Source: Epiperipatus broadwayi
Lineage: Eukaryota; Onychophora; Udeonychophora; Euonychophora; Peripatidae
NCBI GenBank assembly: GCA_028023455.1
Contig: JAQFVV010006256.1
Coordinates: 558,001 to 622,000 of the forward strand
Length of the DNA stretch: 64,000 bases
Direction of reading: 5' to 3'
Within the stretch, counting starts at the first letter, position 1. Each line of letters begins with the position of its first letter. Below are positions 12,665 through 25,319 of the stretch, piece by piece. The notes below the pieces were generated by a model. It was not told where the DNA came from. It ran no database searches and was given only the letters and a program-made list of their open reading frames with translations. A program made the translations under genes and the position numbers.

Positions 12665-12798
12665 TGTACAAATCCAAAACACAACGGCAATTTATATTCA
12701 TTTGTCCTTTCTATTCATTTGTCCTTTCTATAACTTCTCTGTACAAATCCAAAACACAATGGCAATTTATATTCATTTGTCCTTTCTATAACTTCTCT
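12665..12798. repeat. Tandem duplication inside the RTE reverse transcriptase
   Basis: The segment TGTACAAATCCAAAACACAA at 12665 recurs at 12740. The first unit (75 bases) also contains an internal repeat of ATTCATTTGTCCTTTCT. It contributes to breaking the RT frame. Confidence 0.85.
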
Positions 12799-14735
12799 CA
12801 ATATCTGGATATGATTTACTGTACTAAAACCACTTTTAAATCCAGCTTGATCTCTTGGTTGGTGGAAATCCAATGTTCTCTGTAGACGAGTTGTAATTAT
12901 CTTGGTAAAAATTTTGTATAAAACTGATAAAAGGCTGATAGGTCTATAATTTTTAATATATTCTTTAACACCTTTTTTAAATATTAATACTGCATTCTTC
13001 CAATCATCTGGTACATCTTTATCATTTAGACATTTGATATATAACTTTGCTAAAAAAATTTCTATTTCTTCACATCCTTCTTTTAATATATCAATTGTAA
13101 TTCCATCATTACCTGGAGCCTTTCCTTTCTTCATAAATTCAATTGCATGTCTCACTTCTTCATTTAAAATTCTGGACAATTCGGAAGATATAATAGATAT
13201 AAGAAGTATTTGTTCTTTATTACTATATAATTCTTGATAGAAGTCTTCTACCCATTTCATGATGTCATTTCTCTTTTTAGTAATAGTTCTATCTTTTTTC
13301 CTTATTGCAGATATAAATTTCCTACCAATACCAAAGTGTTGTTTTACACTCTTGAGACTTTTATTCTCTTCTACAGCTTTCCTTGCTAGTTCACAGTTAT
13401 ACTCATTTTCAACTCTTTTCCACATCATTTTCCAAAATTCGAGATATTCAATCCTTTTTAATGCATCATTTTTGTATATCATCGTATTCATTATTTTTTT
13501 TTGATAAATTCTCTAATCTCAGTAGAAATTTTATTGGTCAATTGCTGCTTTTTTCTACCAACTATCTTTGTTGCAGTTTTTAAAAGTGTATCAGTTATTT
13601 TCATATTAATTTCATTCAAATCTGAATCATGTTCAAAATCTACAAATACTTGAAACTGATTTGTAAGTTCTAATTTAAATTCATTAGAATGTTTCTGAAG
13701 ATTAGGAATATCAATTGTAAATATTGTTTTTCTTAATAATTTTTATCTCGCTAGTTTTGCATTAAATATATCTTACATCTTACTAATCGATGATCATTTC
13801 CTGTGTTAAATTTATTAAGAACATTACAATCTTGAAATATGTATTTTCTGTTAGTCACAATATAATCCAATTCTGCTGTACCTTCATTTGAATGCTTCCA
13901 TGTCCATTTCCATTTAACATTTTTCTCAAAAAAAGAATTCATAATATAAAGTTTTTTCTTTTTATGCAAACTCCACAAGTCTATGTCCTCTCTCATTTCT
14001 ATTACCACAACCAAAATTACCTACAGCATTTTCATCCTTCATTTGTTTACCAATTCTAGCATTAAAGTCTCTCATAACAATTTAAAAATGTTTTACTTTG
14101 ATCAAAAGCCTTTTGTATATCCATATAAAAATCTTCTACTACTCCATCACTATGAGAACTTGTTGGGACATAAACCCGAATTACCTGCATTTGGTATCTG
14201 CTATTAAGTTGTATAACTAATCTTGCCACTCTGTTCGATACATCATCAATCTCCACAATGTTGTTCTTCCACTTTTTATTTATAATGAATCCTACTCCAC
14301 TTGTATTTCCAATATTTGTGTCTTTATAATAGAATACATGCCCACTTTTTAAATCAATTGTCACTTCACCTTTTCTTCTAACTTCACAAAGTCCAATAAT
14401 GTCCCATTTAATATAAGACAGTTTTTCTAATTCTTGCAATCTTCCTTCACTTGAACTTGATCTGCAGTTATAAGTACCTAAATAAAAAGTAGTCATCAAA
14501 TGGCAGCCTGGGTCTGCAATCAGGGGATTCTTAGCACCTTCCGCCTTTGGCCACCAACCGCTACCTTGGTTGGTAACTTTACAGCCTCCTGGGAATAAGA
14601 GCTATGATTTATTTTTGTCTGTCATAATTGTATATGTCTACTGGAAAAATATCATTTACACAAACATTCATTTTGCCTTATCAGGCAACTGAGAAGAAAG
14701 ACCATGGTGTTTCTTGATCTTAAACTCAGAGGTAA

Positions 14736-17620
14736 AAGCCAATAAACTCACCATGCTGGCTAATGCGTGTTGGTAAGCAGCCCATTCATTAGTATATGAA
14801 TAATCACAATGTATGGAGTGGACATTAGGAAATTTGCCCTGCTCAGTTCCTTTAAGGCCTCCAAGAGGAATCAAAGAGTTTTCTTTCAGTTAATAGCAAA
14901 CTCCTTTCTGCAACCCTTTCAACTTTATATATTATAATGGGCGGGATTAACAGATAGTTGGTGTGTCATCGTATCTGCCGTACAAGGGCGCCACCAGGCT
15001 ATTGGAACCTGGAAAATTTATATAGTAGGCAGATACGTACTGTTAAGATCTAATTTTTACATATTTACGACTGCCAGCCCATGCTACTAGCGCATAGAGA
15101 TGCAGAGATTTAATATAACTTCTTAAAATATATTTTAAGGAAAAAGATTTCAATAAAATAAATAAATAAGCTACTGCCAGAAATAACACACACAAAAAGA
15201 TTTATTGACGCATATATAAATATTTAAAAATTGAGGAATAAACTTTATCTTGTTTATATTTAAATATTAATTTTTAAATTTAAATTATTATTTTAAACAA
15301 TCTGCACAGATGGATTTTAATAAGAGTTTGTTTTATGATGTTGAGTATAGATACAGTATACGGATTCGTTCGAAAAAGAAAATATCCTATAGCCCTTATT
15401 TAATCCTAGGCCAAAAGTTCACAGTCAAACCAATGCCATTCTATCTGATATATTGATGTATTCAATGCAGCATGAATACGATGGCACAGTACCATACTGT
15501 CAGGAATGCGCATCTGAGCAGCATGGTTATAGAGAAATTGTCTCTCGTCCAGTACAGGAATGTTACATCTGTCTGGCAAGAACAATAAAAAAAAGAAAAC
15601 TCCATAGGAAGGGATTGCAGTCCTTTTTGTTGTCTTACTATCCCATTCCATAGGCTAAAGGGGTGATCCAAGGATCAGGGAATATGTCTGCTTCCGATGG
15701 TCATTAAGAAATGAGACTTATTTTTCCCAAGTGCGGTGTATATGTGATCCTGCACACAACTGATCTTCATACTACATTTACTAATTACACCAATATATCC
15801 AATACATTAACCCAATTTAACCGCGAAACAACTAACCCAAGATTAACCCTCCCTTAAACTAACAAACTTAACAAATCTATATAGCCGTCCACACCCAACT
15901 TAAATTTAAATAGTCAAATAATTTAATTAACACATAACAAAAAAAAAAAGAAATGGAAATGATTAATTAAACATATGCAGAAAAAAATATTAATAACTGA
16001 TTTTGAATTCTTTAGGTCAGATGAGAGTTCTTATTTTCAATTACTCATTGCAAATTTAGAAAAAGTTCCTATTAGATAAGCAAAAAGAGTATACTTTCCG
16101 GATTCTGCAGATTTAGAGGTCCATCTTCATGATCACTTAGTAGATTGTCCTTTTTTTAAAAGCGAAGCCGCTACTCGCCATTCCTTTTGGTCTATAACTG
16201 TCATAGGGAGGTCTCAGCTGGTTGTCAAGAAATTAAATCTATTGCATACTCCTACATTATGAAATCTGCAATACAGCTACCGTTCATATATAGCTTAATA
16301 GTCAGCATCTCCTTCAACAACAAATTTTTTTGCCTTTTATATTTTTATTAGCCTCTTATCAGCAAATTTTCGGATTCAACGAGCAAGACGTCACTAATCC
16401 TAGAGTCTCTTTTTTGATCTGTGCTGTGACTTGGTGCTTCCATTGGTCAAGCTAATTCTTTTTATTCTCTTATCTGATCTTTTAAATTATTTGAAGTGCC
16501 CCAAGGGCTAGTTTGCTTTAAAACAATCATTTCCATTTTCTAAGATTAAACATGATAGAAATCATTTACTTCTTTTTAAAAAAATATCAGTCTTTCCTTT
16601 TTTTACAAAAAAAATACTTTCAAATACTTTTATTTTTAAAATAGTTTTTAAAGTTTTCCATCTGTGCGATCTATATATACGTTTTAATTTTCAGTTTTTA
16701 TGTTAAGTTTTTTCTTTTTAATAAATCTATTTTTATTTATGATCTTTTTATTTTAATTTTAAAATAATGTAACGGCATATTATATACCGTTACAATATAT
16801 ATATATATGTACACACAGTACTGTGTTAACGTATGTCATGAAACACATAACCATCTCATATTTCTCATGAGGAAAAGAGAAATTAAATACCAACCTAACA
16901 ATATTTTATATAATATCCATGTATATCCAAAACAAAGTTCATACTTTAAACTGTACTCATCAATTTTTTTTAGAGATTTGACAGGCATCTGACAGCTAAC
17001 AGAATGAATAGTAATTGCAATTCTGAGATAGATAATTTAGCCACTGGACTATAAGTACATAATGCTGCATGAATCAAAATAGCTACCTCAATTTAGACAC
17101 TATATAGCTATTACAACTCTTGAAATGAAATAAGGCAAACATCTGCAAAGCCCTATTCCTTTGATTCTTAGGGGCTGGAAAATACAAAACTATGCCTTGC
17201 TCCTTTTCTTGGAGACTTAGAGGTTGGGATCATGGCAGGACTACATTAACTGGACCATGATAAATAATAAGAAAACAGAAAGTGGTTTAGTGCATTTCTT
17301 GAGATAGAACACATTGGTCAGAATTGTATGAACATACTCAATCCAAGCCAATGAAAACCGTCCATCAAAACTGAAAGTACAACAAAATAAACTCCAACAA
17401 TCACCTCCCCAATCATGGATTTTCTATTCAACTCTAAATATGAACTCCTTAAATATATATTGACCATTATTTTATAACGTAATCATCAATACTCTTGTCA
17501 CATTTCACAGTAATTTTGTTAATATTAATTTTGCATAAAATGCATCCTATTTTCTTTCTCTGATGTTATATTTGAGATCAAGTTGAGTGGCAATTTTGCA
17601 ATAATGACTACTTACTTGAT
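14736..17620. other. Intergenic DNA, no gene recognised
   Basis: The stretch includes patches less AT-rich than their surroundings (about 14930-15060 and 15420-15760) and an unusual C-rich patch around 15790-15880 with repeated TAACCC-like words. Short open stretches are present on both strands at 15400-15670, but I recognise no protein family and see no exon borders. A TA microsatellite is at about 16795-16808. Confidence 0.4.
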
Positions 17621-17624
17621 CATT

Positions 17625-18250
17625 ATCAGGCCCATAGTTGGGTAGTCATTTGTAATAGTACGGGGAACATGGGGTGATTGTCAAACCCAATCAATGAATC
17701 CCATTTAAATATACCATGATATGAATATGATGAGCCTGAGAGATCAGAAAAAAACAAGACTAACAATAATTTCACCAGCATTAGAGAGAATAATTATTAT
17801 TCATCATTATAAATGATCAATATAAAAAATCGACAGCATTGTGATTGGATTTGAAATGAGTATTATAGACCAGATTATTTAGCCACTGCCAAATTTAGGA
17901 CAGCAGTATAACAATAATTTGGAAGCACATACTTAAGTGCTAATCCATCAGAAAATAAAAAAAATTGCTGGGATACAGAAACATGCTGATGATCATCAAA
18001 GCCTTGGCCATTTGGACTTTAAAGAATATCCCTTTGTGCCCACCAGGATCATCATCATCATCATCTGGATATCCATAACACCGAAAATAAATCCCAATTT
18101 ATGTAACTGACCATTATGCACAAATTCAGCTCAGTGAGCAAGAGCTTTAGAACTTATTGTGAGCAATATTTCAAATCTATTTTATATTGAATGAATTCAC
18201 TGGAATAATTTAATGAAATAAAAATTTATTAATCAGAAACAATAATAAAA
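17625..18250 (-). repeat. Partial copy of the large interspersed repeat (copy C)
   Basis: It aligns with 9240-9920 in the same orientation (shared words include GTAATAGTA, TTTCACCAGCATTA, TATAGACCAGA, ACTTAAGTGCTAATCCATCAG and the GATCATCATC tract). It lacks the remaining 1.4 kb. It is more diverged from copies A and B than they appear to be from each other in parts. Confidence 0.7.
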
Positions 18251-18645
18251 TATATATAAATTTAAAAATAGAATACTTTTTATAAAAAGTGAAATGTATA
18301 AACTTAAAAATATATTTTCCTTGATATAATTTTTGTTAACATTGAGATTGTAGATTTATTGTTTTATTAGTACCTTAAAACTAATAACATAGTTATATTT
18401 CAATAATGTGTATAACTTTTTCCAACATCTTTATCCGCAATTTTTAGTGAGGAATTGATATAACAAACATGACTTTTTCTCAGAAACTGGGTCTTGTTGA
18501 AGTGTGCTGCCATCTATTAATACATATAGAAGACTAATTTACTTCCTATTGCTCAATTTCATTTGCAATTTATTTATTAACTTAGATAATTGAATAAAAG
18601 ATAGTTTAGATTTAAAACTTAATAATCAAAAATGTAAAACATTTA

Positions 18646-20855
18646 GGTTGTAATGTGATAGCTGAGCATGGCTGCTTCACGGCGCTAATTATGTGTAAAA
18701 ACACATAAAATATTACGAAACTGGGCCAACACTTATTAAAAACAATCACGATGTTTTAAATATAATTTGACTAAAATAATTGTTTTTTTAATTATATATA
18801 AATATTTTACAAAAAAATATTTACATTATTATATAATTTCATTAAAATAAATTTTTCTTTTTTTATAACGAAACGAAGACGGTGTTTTCAATTTATTATT
18901 CTATAAAAGATACAAGCACACTTTTACTTATTTTACGACTTTTATTTGTAGAATACGTTATTCAATATTTTTAGATATTTTGTTAAATATATATATATAT
19001 TTAAAAAAAACAATAACAAATTCTTTTTTAAAAAATAAAATTTTGGTCAAATGCAAAGAAGAAAAAAACCATAAATATTTTGGTAGTCTTTTGATTGCCA
19101 CTTTTTTTTTTACATTTAATTTTGACAAACAAAAGTAGACTACAATTAATAAAAAGAAAAAGTCCTTTTTTTTGAAAACAAATTTTGATCGCTTGTTTTT
19201 GTTTACATACATTAATTAACAGCAATCCCACCAGCTTTCCAATATTTTTTGTTGAAAAAAAATATTTTTTTTTCAAATTCATAAAAACAATAACAAATTA
19301 CCTACCCCCCTCAAATCAAATTTTGTAAAACAACATGCAAAAACAATAATGTCTTTTTTTAAATACGACGTTGAGCGCCTTTTTATTTTTTAAAAACAGT
19401 AATGTTAATAAACAAAACAAAAAAAAAAACAATTTTTTTTTAAAACACAATGTTGATCTCGCATTCTGGCCTTCATTTACTTTGATTTGTTTTGGTATCA
19501 TACAAAAACAACACACTATATTGGCGTAGGTTGGGTGTTGAAAGCCATCTCGGATAGAACGCACAAGAACAGATCTTCGTTTTTGTGCAGACGTTGCCAC
19601 ATAAACTTGGCCAGGTAATTTGGAAGCAATTTTCTGGAAGTTCCGCGTTTCTTGTTTTACCACTTCAAGAGGCCCCAAAGACGCTCCACATTTTGGGTAT
19701 GAGCGCCTGTTGTAGGATCTACAAAGTTGTAGCGGTGATTGACAGTAAGATGTTTAAAACCGGCAGCTTCAAGGTCCCTACTTTTGTATCCCCTCCAACA
19801 GTCAGAGAAGATGGTTGTTCCGGGCTTAATGTTGTCTTTGATAGCCTCCAGAAGGGTAGACGCAGAGCGGAAAGCAACAGGAGACACGACGCATTCTCCA
19901 CTCTCCCTACGCATCCCACCAAATATCCACTGTTGTGGAAGTATCCTTCCCTGGTGATTTTTTCTGTGGGTGAACATTGTTTCGTCCACCTCAACGATTA
20001 AACCTGGTCCGCCTATTTGATGGCAAGGTCGGGATGAGAGACTTTCACAACATAACTCATAGTCCAGTGGTTTATTCCACAATGGCACTTTTGCTAATAC
20101 CCATCTCTGAATATATGGCTTCCTGTGTTAGTTGATCGCGACTCCAGTAATAGATGAGATGAAGTGCTTTGCAAAAATTTATCCTGGAGTCAGTCTTCCA
20201 ACCAAGTTCTCTTTCGAATAGAACATCGTATATGACATGACGAACATTGAAATTGCCATATATTTCTTGAATTATACAATTTCATTCTTTCCCCGCACTC
20301 ACAGCGCTTCTCATTGGGTAAAACATTTTTATTTTAGAAAAATGATACAGCATCAGAATCTGTGGTTGGCAAGTCGGACAATTTATAAATAGGAATGTTT
20401 CGTTCAGCCATTTCCACTTGTCTCATATATTGACTTGCGGAAAACGTGATTTTACACGTTATGTTTCGGAAATCATGTTAGGACGTACTCTTTGCCACTG
20501 TTTTAAACATTTAAATTTGTGGAGGGAAGGATTTTGACTGCCTTTAAATTATTAATAATTTAGACGACATCATTTACATACAAATGAAAAAAAAAAAAAT
20601 TCTATATTTAAAAAATTAGGTTCACTTGAAATATAAACACTGTAACAGCATACGATAGACAATATTCAATTGTGCAAAATACCCTACACTATTGCGAAAC
20701 CCATTACCGTGGAATGCCATACAGCGGCATAAATAGGCAATACAACGAAAGTGTTGTATTACTCGTAATTAACGGCCGCGGAAATGGCATTTTTATGTGT
20801 TTTTACACACAATTAGCGCCGTAAAGCGGCCACGCCCAGCTATCACATTACAACC
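18646..20855 (-). mobile_element. Merlin (IS1016/ISXO2-like) DNA transposon with long terminal inverted repeats
   Basis: The left end (from 18646, GGTTGTAATGTGATAGCTG) is inverted at the right end (to 20855, CAGCTATCACATTACAACC). The match continues inward for about 65 bases, through GGCGCTAATT and GTGTAAAAACACATAAAA, with few mismatches. The flanking 8-mers AACATTTA (18638-18645) and ACAATTTA (20856-20863) agree at 6 of 8 positions and could be a decayed target duplication of the size known for Merlin. The transposase lies inside on the - strand. The inner left half (18720-19500) is AT-rich and non-coding. Confidence 0.9.
19516..20411 (-). pseudogene. Merlin transposase (ISXO2-like DDE), disrupted
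   Basis: The reading starts at ATG 20411 with MAERNIPIYKLSDLP. It has a zinc-ribbon-like N-terminus (CECG about 20300, CSSC about 20240), then INFCKALHLIYYWSRDQLTQ (about 20185-20130) and EAIYSEMGISKSAIVE (about 20120-20070). The catalytic domain follows: VDETMFTHRKNHQGR with the first aspartate (about 19998), FSDCWRGYKS with the second (about 19805), and NVERLWGLLKW with the glutamate (about 19685-19657). The C-terminus TSRKLLPNYLAKFMWQRL (about 19640-19585) ends at a TAG (19516-19518). In-frame stops near 20337 and just after GLLKW (about 19655), plus frameshifts near 20190 and 20070, make this copy dead. All three catalytic residues are still present. Confidence 0.9.
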
Positions 20856-20863
20856 ACAATTTA

Positions 20864-21960
20864 TTCTATTAGAGGATTTTCCAATAAAAAGTTGCATTAG
20901 GTTTTGCATTCATGTTAGATTTATTTAATTGTGAGTGAATCTTATTTATTGCAAATATATACTAGTTGAATTAGTTTATTTCAAAGAAATTTAGAATGAA
21001 ATAATTGTTTATTTATTTTGTTTTATCTTAAAATTAATACAGTAATATCTTGAAAATATTGGCAGATTAGCGACCATAACACCCCCTCCCCTCAACACTA
21101 TTAAATGAATTATCTGAAAAGTTAATACTAATGCATGTTAAGTGTGCTATAATTATAAAAAAATTGACAAAGTTAAATAAAAAGCATTGCTAATTCTTTA
21201 TAATTTAGTTTACTTCTAATGACAGTCAAATATAAATTTAAAAGTATTTAGCTAATAGTTAAATATCTTAATTTAAAAATAGTAATAATAAATTTAACAT
21301 TAAGAATAATAATTAAGCTAAGGTTTTTTTTTTTTTAGATATTATTATAATTACTCATTTTTGAAACATGAAAAATAATTTCATTTTTTATTTTTCAGGA
21401 ATTAATAATTGTATAACATTTAAAGGAATCTATTTTTCAAAAATCTTAATTACTAACTAAATAGCATATTTTTAAACTGTACACCCCGTAGTAAATTTAA
21501 AAGCTATAAATATATTTGTTGCATATATGATGATGGATATAATACTTTTTCATCATTTAAAGTTAAACAATTATGTTTTATCATAAATAATTGTCATTTG
21601 ATTAACACAGAAATATACACAATATGTAATAATTTTATGTAGCCAAACATGCAAAATGTAAACTAAGTGATGCTTTGAAAAAAAAAAAAAGTTTGTCTAT
21701 TTCTTGGAATCAGAAATTGAACATGTGTTGGTATAAAATGACGTAGCTAGAGTTTATAATTCATAAGCAGAGCTATTATAATGAATTACGGTTATGCAAG
21801 TAGTAGTATTATAGTAACTTACTAAATTTAAAATTTTTATATTGTTATTTAAACAAATTTTTTAGTAACAATAAATAGATGAGTTCAAAATCATTAAAGT
21901 GTTTTTTGTTGTATGTGAAATCTTATTTTAATTATATGTTTTTTATTATTATTAAAATTT
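20864..21960. other. AT-rich upstream region of the POMK gene
   Basis: No other gene is seen here. It should contain the POMK promoter or 5'-UTR intron; the pyrimidine-rich stretch ending ...AAATTTAG at 21962 looks like a splice acceptor just before the first coding exon. Confidence 0.4.
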
Positions 21961-21991
21961 AGATTCAAGAAATGGTAAAAAGAATGAAGAA

Positions 21992-24900
21992 ATGCAAGAT
22001 AAGATTTTATCAGCTATTGCCCTATTATTAGGCTTGATTGCATTTAGCATTGCACTGTGGTGGAGAAAATATAACACTTTGACTTGTTGGGAACATTCAG
22101 ATAATTGCCATGTAAATTGTCCTTATGGCACATTTTTATTGCCAGGCATGATTCATTGTAATCGATGGCTTCGTTGTGATGTCATTAAACATCTTCACAA
22201 GCATAGAACTATTGGTCATGGATTAGTTAAAAAGGTTAGTGAATTGTAATTTAGAAAGAATTATTATTTAATAATTAAAAGTAACATAATACCAGCATGT
22301 TTATCATTATTTTTACTTAAGACAGATCCCACACAGTAAGCCAGGCCATGTAGAAACCATGTTAATCTCATGAATGTTTCTTTTATTGCCAAATATAATC
22401 AGAAAAATCAGATTAAATAATGACAGAAGTGGATTCAGAATTAATGGGAAAATATCATCAATCTTAGATATACTGAATGTTTAAAGAAGATCAAATACTT
22501 TCATTTGGACAATCAAATTTTAAAAATGAAAACCAGAATTTTCAATCCATAATGTTTCTTATGACTATCTACTGAAATGAAGATTAGACTCTCAAGAAGA
22601 TTGATAGAAAAAGTATTGATGTTTTGGTATTGATAGGAAACTTATTTCTGCAATAAGAAAAAAAGATGAAACTATTATTAAAATAGGAGATGATATCATG
22701 GAATATGTAGAAGAATTCTATCGAGAATTGTTTAGCAATAAAGAGCAAGAAAAAGCAGCTCCAATTTCATATTCTGAATTGCCCAGGATTTTAAATGAAG
22801 AGATGAAATATGCAATTAAATTTATGAAGAAGAAAAAAGCTCCAGGTAATGATGAAATTATAATTGATATCTTAAAACAGATGAAAAAATATTTTTTTGG
22901 CAAAATTATATACCCAATGTCTAAATGATAAAGATGTACCAAATGATTGGAAAAATGCAGATAAATATTAATATTTAGAAAAGATGATAAAGAAGATAGC
23001 AGAAATTACACACCTATTAGTCTTTTATCAGTTCTATACAAATTTTTTACCAAAATAATTACAATTCGTTTACATCAAACTTTGGATTTTAACCAATCAA
23101 AAAAAAAAAACAAGCTAGATTTAAAAGTGAAGTTATAGAAAGGCCCAACAAATATGAGTTGCCTTATGTTTTTGATTTGTAAATTATGAAAAGGCATTTG
23201 ATTCTACAAGCATTTCTTCAGTGATTAAAGCATTATCTCAAAGTATAGACCCAGGATAGTGCCATATTCTGAAGAATATTTATAAAAATGCAAAAGCAAC
23301 AATTAGATTACATAATGGCACTAAAAAGATTAATATAGAGAGGAATGTATGAATATCTCCAAAATTTTGTAGATTAAAATGGGAAGCTAAGGGAGTTGTT
23401 TTTGCAAATAATGCTTTAAAATTTCAGGAAATGTTACAAGAGTTATTAGATGAAAATAAAAAAGTGAGATTAAAAGTAAATGTTAAAAAGACTAAAGTAA
23501 TGCTTAATGGATTTTTTCAAATAAAGATCGATAAAGATGAGTGCTAATAATTACAAATACATTAGATTATTACTATAAATGGAAATGTAATGGATGAAAT
23601 TAATCATAGATTTAAACTTGGTTGGAGTGCTTTTTGGTAGAAATAATATTAAAAGGAAACATGCCTATGTTTGAAAAAGATTTTTAATAAATATGCTTTA
23701 CATGTTCTTACTTATGGATCTGAGATTTGGACACTTAACAGAAGACCATGCTGAGATTTCAGACCACTCAAAGAAGTATGGAGAGATGCATATTAGGAAT
23801 AACAAGAAGAGGTTGAAAACGAAATACATGGGTGAGAGAACAAACAGGTGTTAGTGATACTATTGAAAGAATTAAGAGACTGAAGTGGAGTTGGACTGGG
23901 CATATTGTTAAGAGATGTTAGTAGATGGGTGGTTGAAATCTTAAACGGGATTCCAAGAGATTGTAAAAGACCTAGAAAAAGATCACATAATGGATGGATG
24001 AAATAAGGAAGTGTGCTAGAGTGATGTGGAGAAGAGAGGCTAGAGTGGAGAAGATGAATTGAACTTGGAGAGACCTTCATTCTGCAGTGGATCAATAATG
24101 ATGATACTTAAACCCGTATTTCAAATGTATTTTTTTCTCCACTATCCATTTTAAAAACACATTTATAAAATTAAAAAGAGAGCATCATTTTAAGTCTTAG
24201 TTTGAAATTGCAAATCTATAATTTACTACTTAACAACTACAGTCTAGTTGAATGGCCAGGATGATACCCAAATATTTTTTGCAATTTTGGTTAAAACAAA
24301 TTCAAAAATATTAATAATTAATATTTCCATGCTTTAGGAGATAAAACAAAAAATAATCTGCCTGTTGCATATATTCCATAATGCTAATGTAAAGGTAAGT
24401 AATTTATTAAATAGTATTTTGGCTATTTCTTTTAATTCTCAAATTACAATAACCTTTATATCTAGTATCCAATATTTTAGAATTTATATTAATAACATTT
24501 TTAAAAATTTAAAATAAATCTCATTTTAATCACTAAATATTTATTTTTAGGTTTTTTTAACTTACTGGGAAGACAAACCTATAGCATATTCAGAACTACG
24601 CCATTCTGATTACCAAGATGATTTTCTTCATGGATTGTACATGTTAAAATCACTTCAAGGGAGCCCATTTGTAATTCAACTTATTGGATTTTGTAATAAT
24701 GTCTATCTTACACAGTTTCATCAACTTCAAAGTTTAGATAATCTTGAAGCTATTTTATCCAATGAGAAATATACACAATTCAATAATGTATCTGTAAGAT
24801 TCCGTCTTTGTATTGATTATGTCAATGTTTTAATGTATCTTCATAACAGTCCTCTTGGAATTCGAGTTATGTGCGATTCTAATGATCTACAAAAAACTTT

Positions 24901-25285
24901 GCAGCAATTTTTATTAACAGAACAATTTCATGTGCTTGTAAATGATTTAGATGCTTTACCTGAAGTGAATTATTATCAGAATAAAATGATAAAATGTGGC
25001 CATCGTCAATTGTTTGGGGATTTTGTGGCTCCAGAACAACTTTGGAAAAATCCTTATAAACTTTTTAATGAAACTGAAATGTCAGGCTACAATGAAAAAA
25101 CTGATATTTGGAAAATTCCAGATGTTTGCAATTATCTTTTGGGGATTTCACCAGATAATCAGATATTGAAATTTCATCTTTTTAATTGTCACAAGAAATG
25201 TAAACATAAAAATCCTCAATTAAGACCAAGTGCTCAAGAAGTATTAAATGCTTATAATAATATTTTAAAAGAATTAAAATTGTAA
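21992..25285 (+). CDS. POMK: Protein O-mannose kinase (POMK/SGK196), two coding exons: 21992-22234 and 24551-25285
   Basis: POMK is a type II ER-membrane kinase that phosphorylates the 6-position of O-mannose in the GalNAc-GlcNAc-Man core of alpha-dystroglycan. Exon 1 encodes 81 residues: an anchor at about 4-22 (ILSAIALLLGLIAFSIALWW), then the lumenal CPYGTF...WLRC motif shared with vertebrate POMK, and IGHGLVKK, a glycine-loop-like segment. The donor AAAAAG/GTTAGT at 22234/22235 joins in phase 0 to TTTTTAG/GTTTTT at 24551, giving VKK-VFLTYWEDK as in the vertebrate RVFLSEW. Exon 2 carries DDFLHGLYMLKSLQGS, the catalytic MCDSNDLQKTL (about residues 188-198), NDLDALP in place of DFG (about 211-217), CGHRQLFGDFVAPEQLW, EKTDIWKIPD and RPSAQEVL. 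Total length is about 325 residues against about 350 in human. The ATG at 21992 is chosen because it precedes the membrane anchor and follows an acceptor at 21962. The frame is intact throughout. The 2.3-kb intron holds an RTE fragment. Confidence 0.95.
22560..24110 (+). pseudogene. RTE-clade LINE copy within the POMK intron, heavily decayed
   Basis: The + strand parallels the RT half of the RTE family from the linker (about 22590) through EFYRELFSNKEQ (22710-22745), a KAPGNDEIIIDILKQ block (about 22838-22880), YEKAFDS-like (about 23187), LRFW-type C-terminal sequence and the ending CTTCATTCTGCAGTGGATCA (about 24082). A segment covering the RT palm QGDS region is deleted or scrambled near 23340-23380. 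It has many frameshifts and is the most diverged copy of the main RT region in the window. It is transcribed in the same direction as POMK. Confidence 0.85.
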
Positions 25286-25287
25286 AT

Positions 25288-25312
25288 AATAAAATTACAT
25301 TGTAAAAATAAA
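25288..25312 (+). promoter_or_regulatory. Candidate POMK polyadenylation signals
   Basis: AATAAA occurs at 25288-25293 and 25307-25312, directly after the stop codon at 25283-25285. In such AT-rich DNA the hexamer is expected often by chance, so this is only a candidate. Confidence 0.3.
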
Positions 25313-25319
25313 AAATTGA

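Larger units (their letters stand above)
11628..14499 (-). pseudogene. RTE endonuclease-reverse transcriptase ORF (disrupted)
   Basis: The reading begins at ATG 14499 with FYLGTYNCRSSSSEGRLQEL, the N-terminal endonuclease block, and goes on to IIGLCEVRRKGE (about 14400), SGVGFIINKKW (about 14290) and YVPTSSHSDGVVEDFYMD (about 14165). A second stretch is at 14014-13751. The linker and RT N-terminus occupy 13491-12715, with KAPGNDGITIDILKEG and YRPISLLSVLYKIFTKIITT. The catalytic RT half is at 12335-11628: GVRQGDSISPKLFTA, then FADD at about 12162-12173 (the metal-binding aspartates), then YKYLGQIINTDGN. Frameshifts between these blocks, the hairpin insertion and the duplication mean that no active protein can be made from this copy. 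Motif order and wording match the RTE clade (BovB-like RT) rather than CR1, Jockey or L1. Confidence 0.88.
11420..14735 (-). mobile_element. RTE-clade LINE, longest copy in the window
   Basis: On the - strand this runs from a 5' leader (14735) through endonuclease and reverse transcriptase to the family 3' end (CTGCAGTGGATTGATAATGG, 11425-11452). It is interrupted by a 197-bp insertion at 12375-12571 and an internal tandem duplication at 12665-12798. RTE elements encode one polyprotein that nicks DNA and copies its own RNA at the nick. Four other copies or fragments lie at 2482-5410, 22560-24110, 36090-36440 and 55700-56225. All share the 3' terminal TGATGATGA-like tail, which fits the short microsatellite tails of RTE elements. 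Confidence 0.9.

Noticed and set aside
15406-15671. Overlapping ORFs on both strands in a less AT-rich patch
   Set aside because: Three alternative frames are open and none gives a family I can name; reported only as an unexplained patch.
15790-15880. TAACCC-rich stretch that could suggest an internal telomere-like repeat
   Set aside because: The words are irregular and spaced, not a true tandem array.
24341-24394. Possible small POMK exon between acceptor-like and donor-like sites (...TTTAG and AAAG/GTAAGT)
   Set aside because: It contains stops in the needed frame, and exons 1 and 2 already join in phase to match the vertebrate protein without it.
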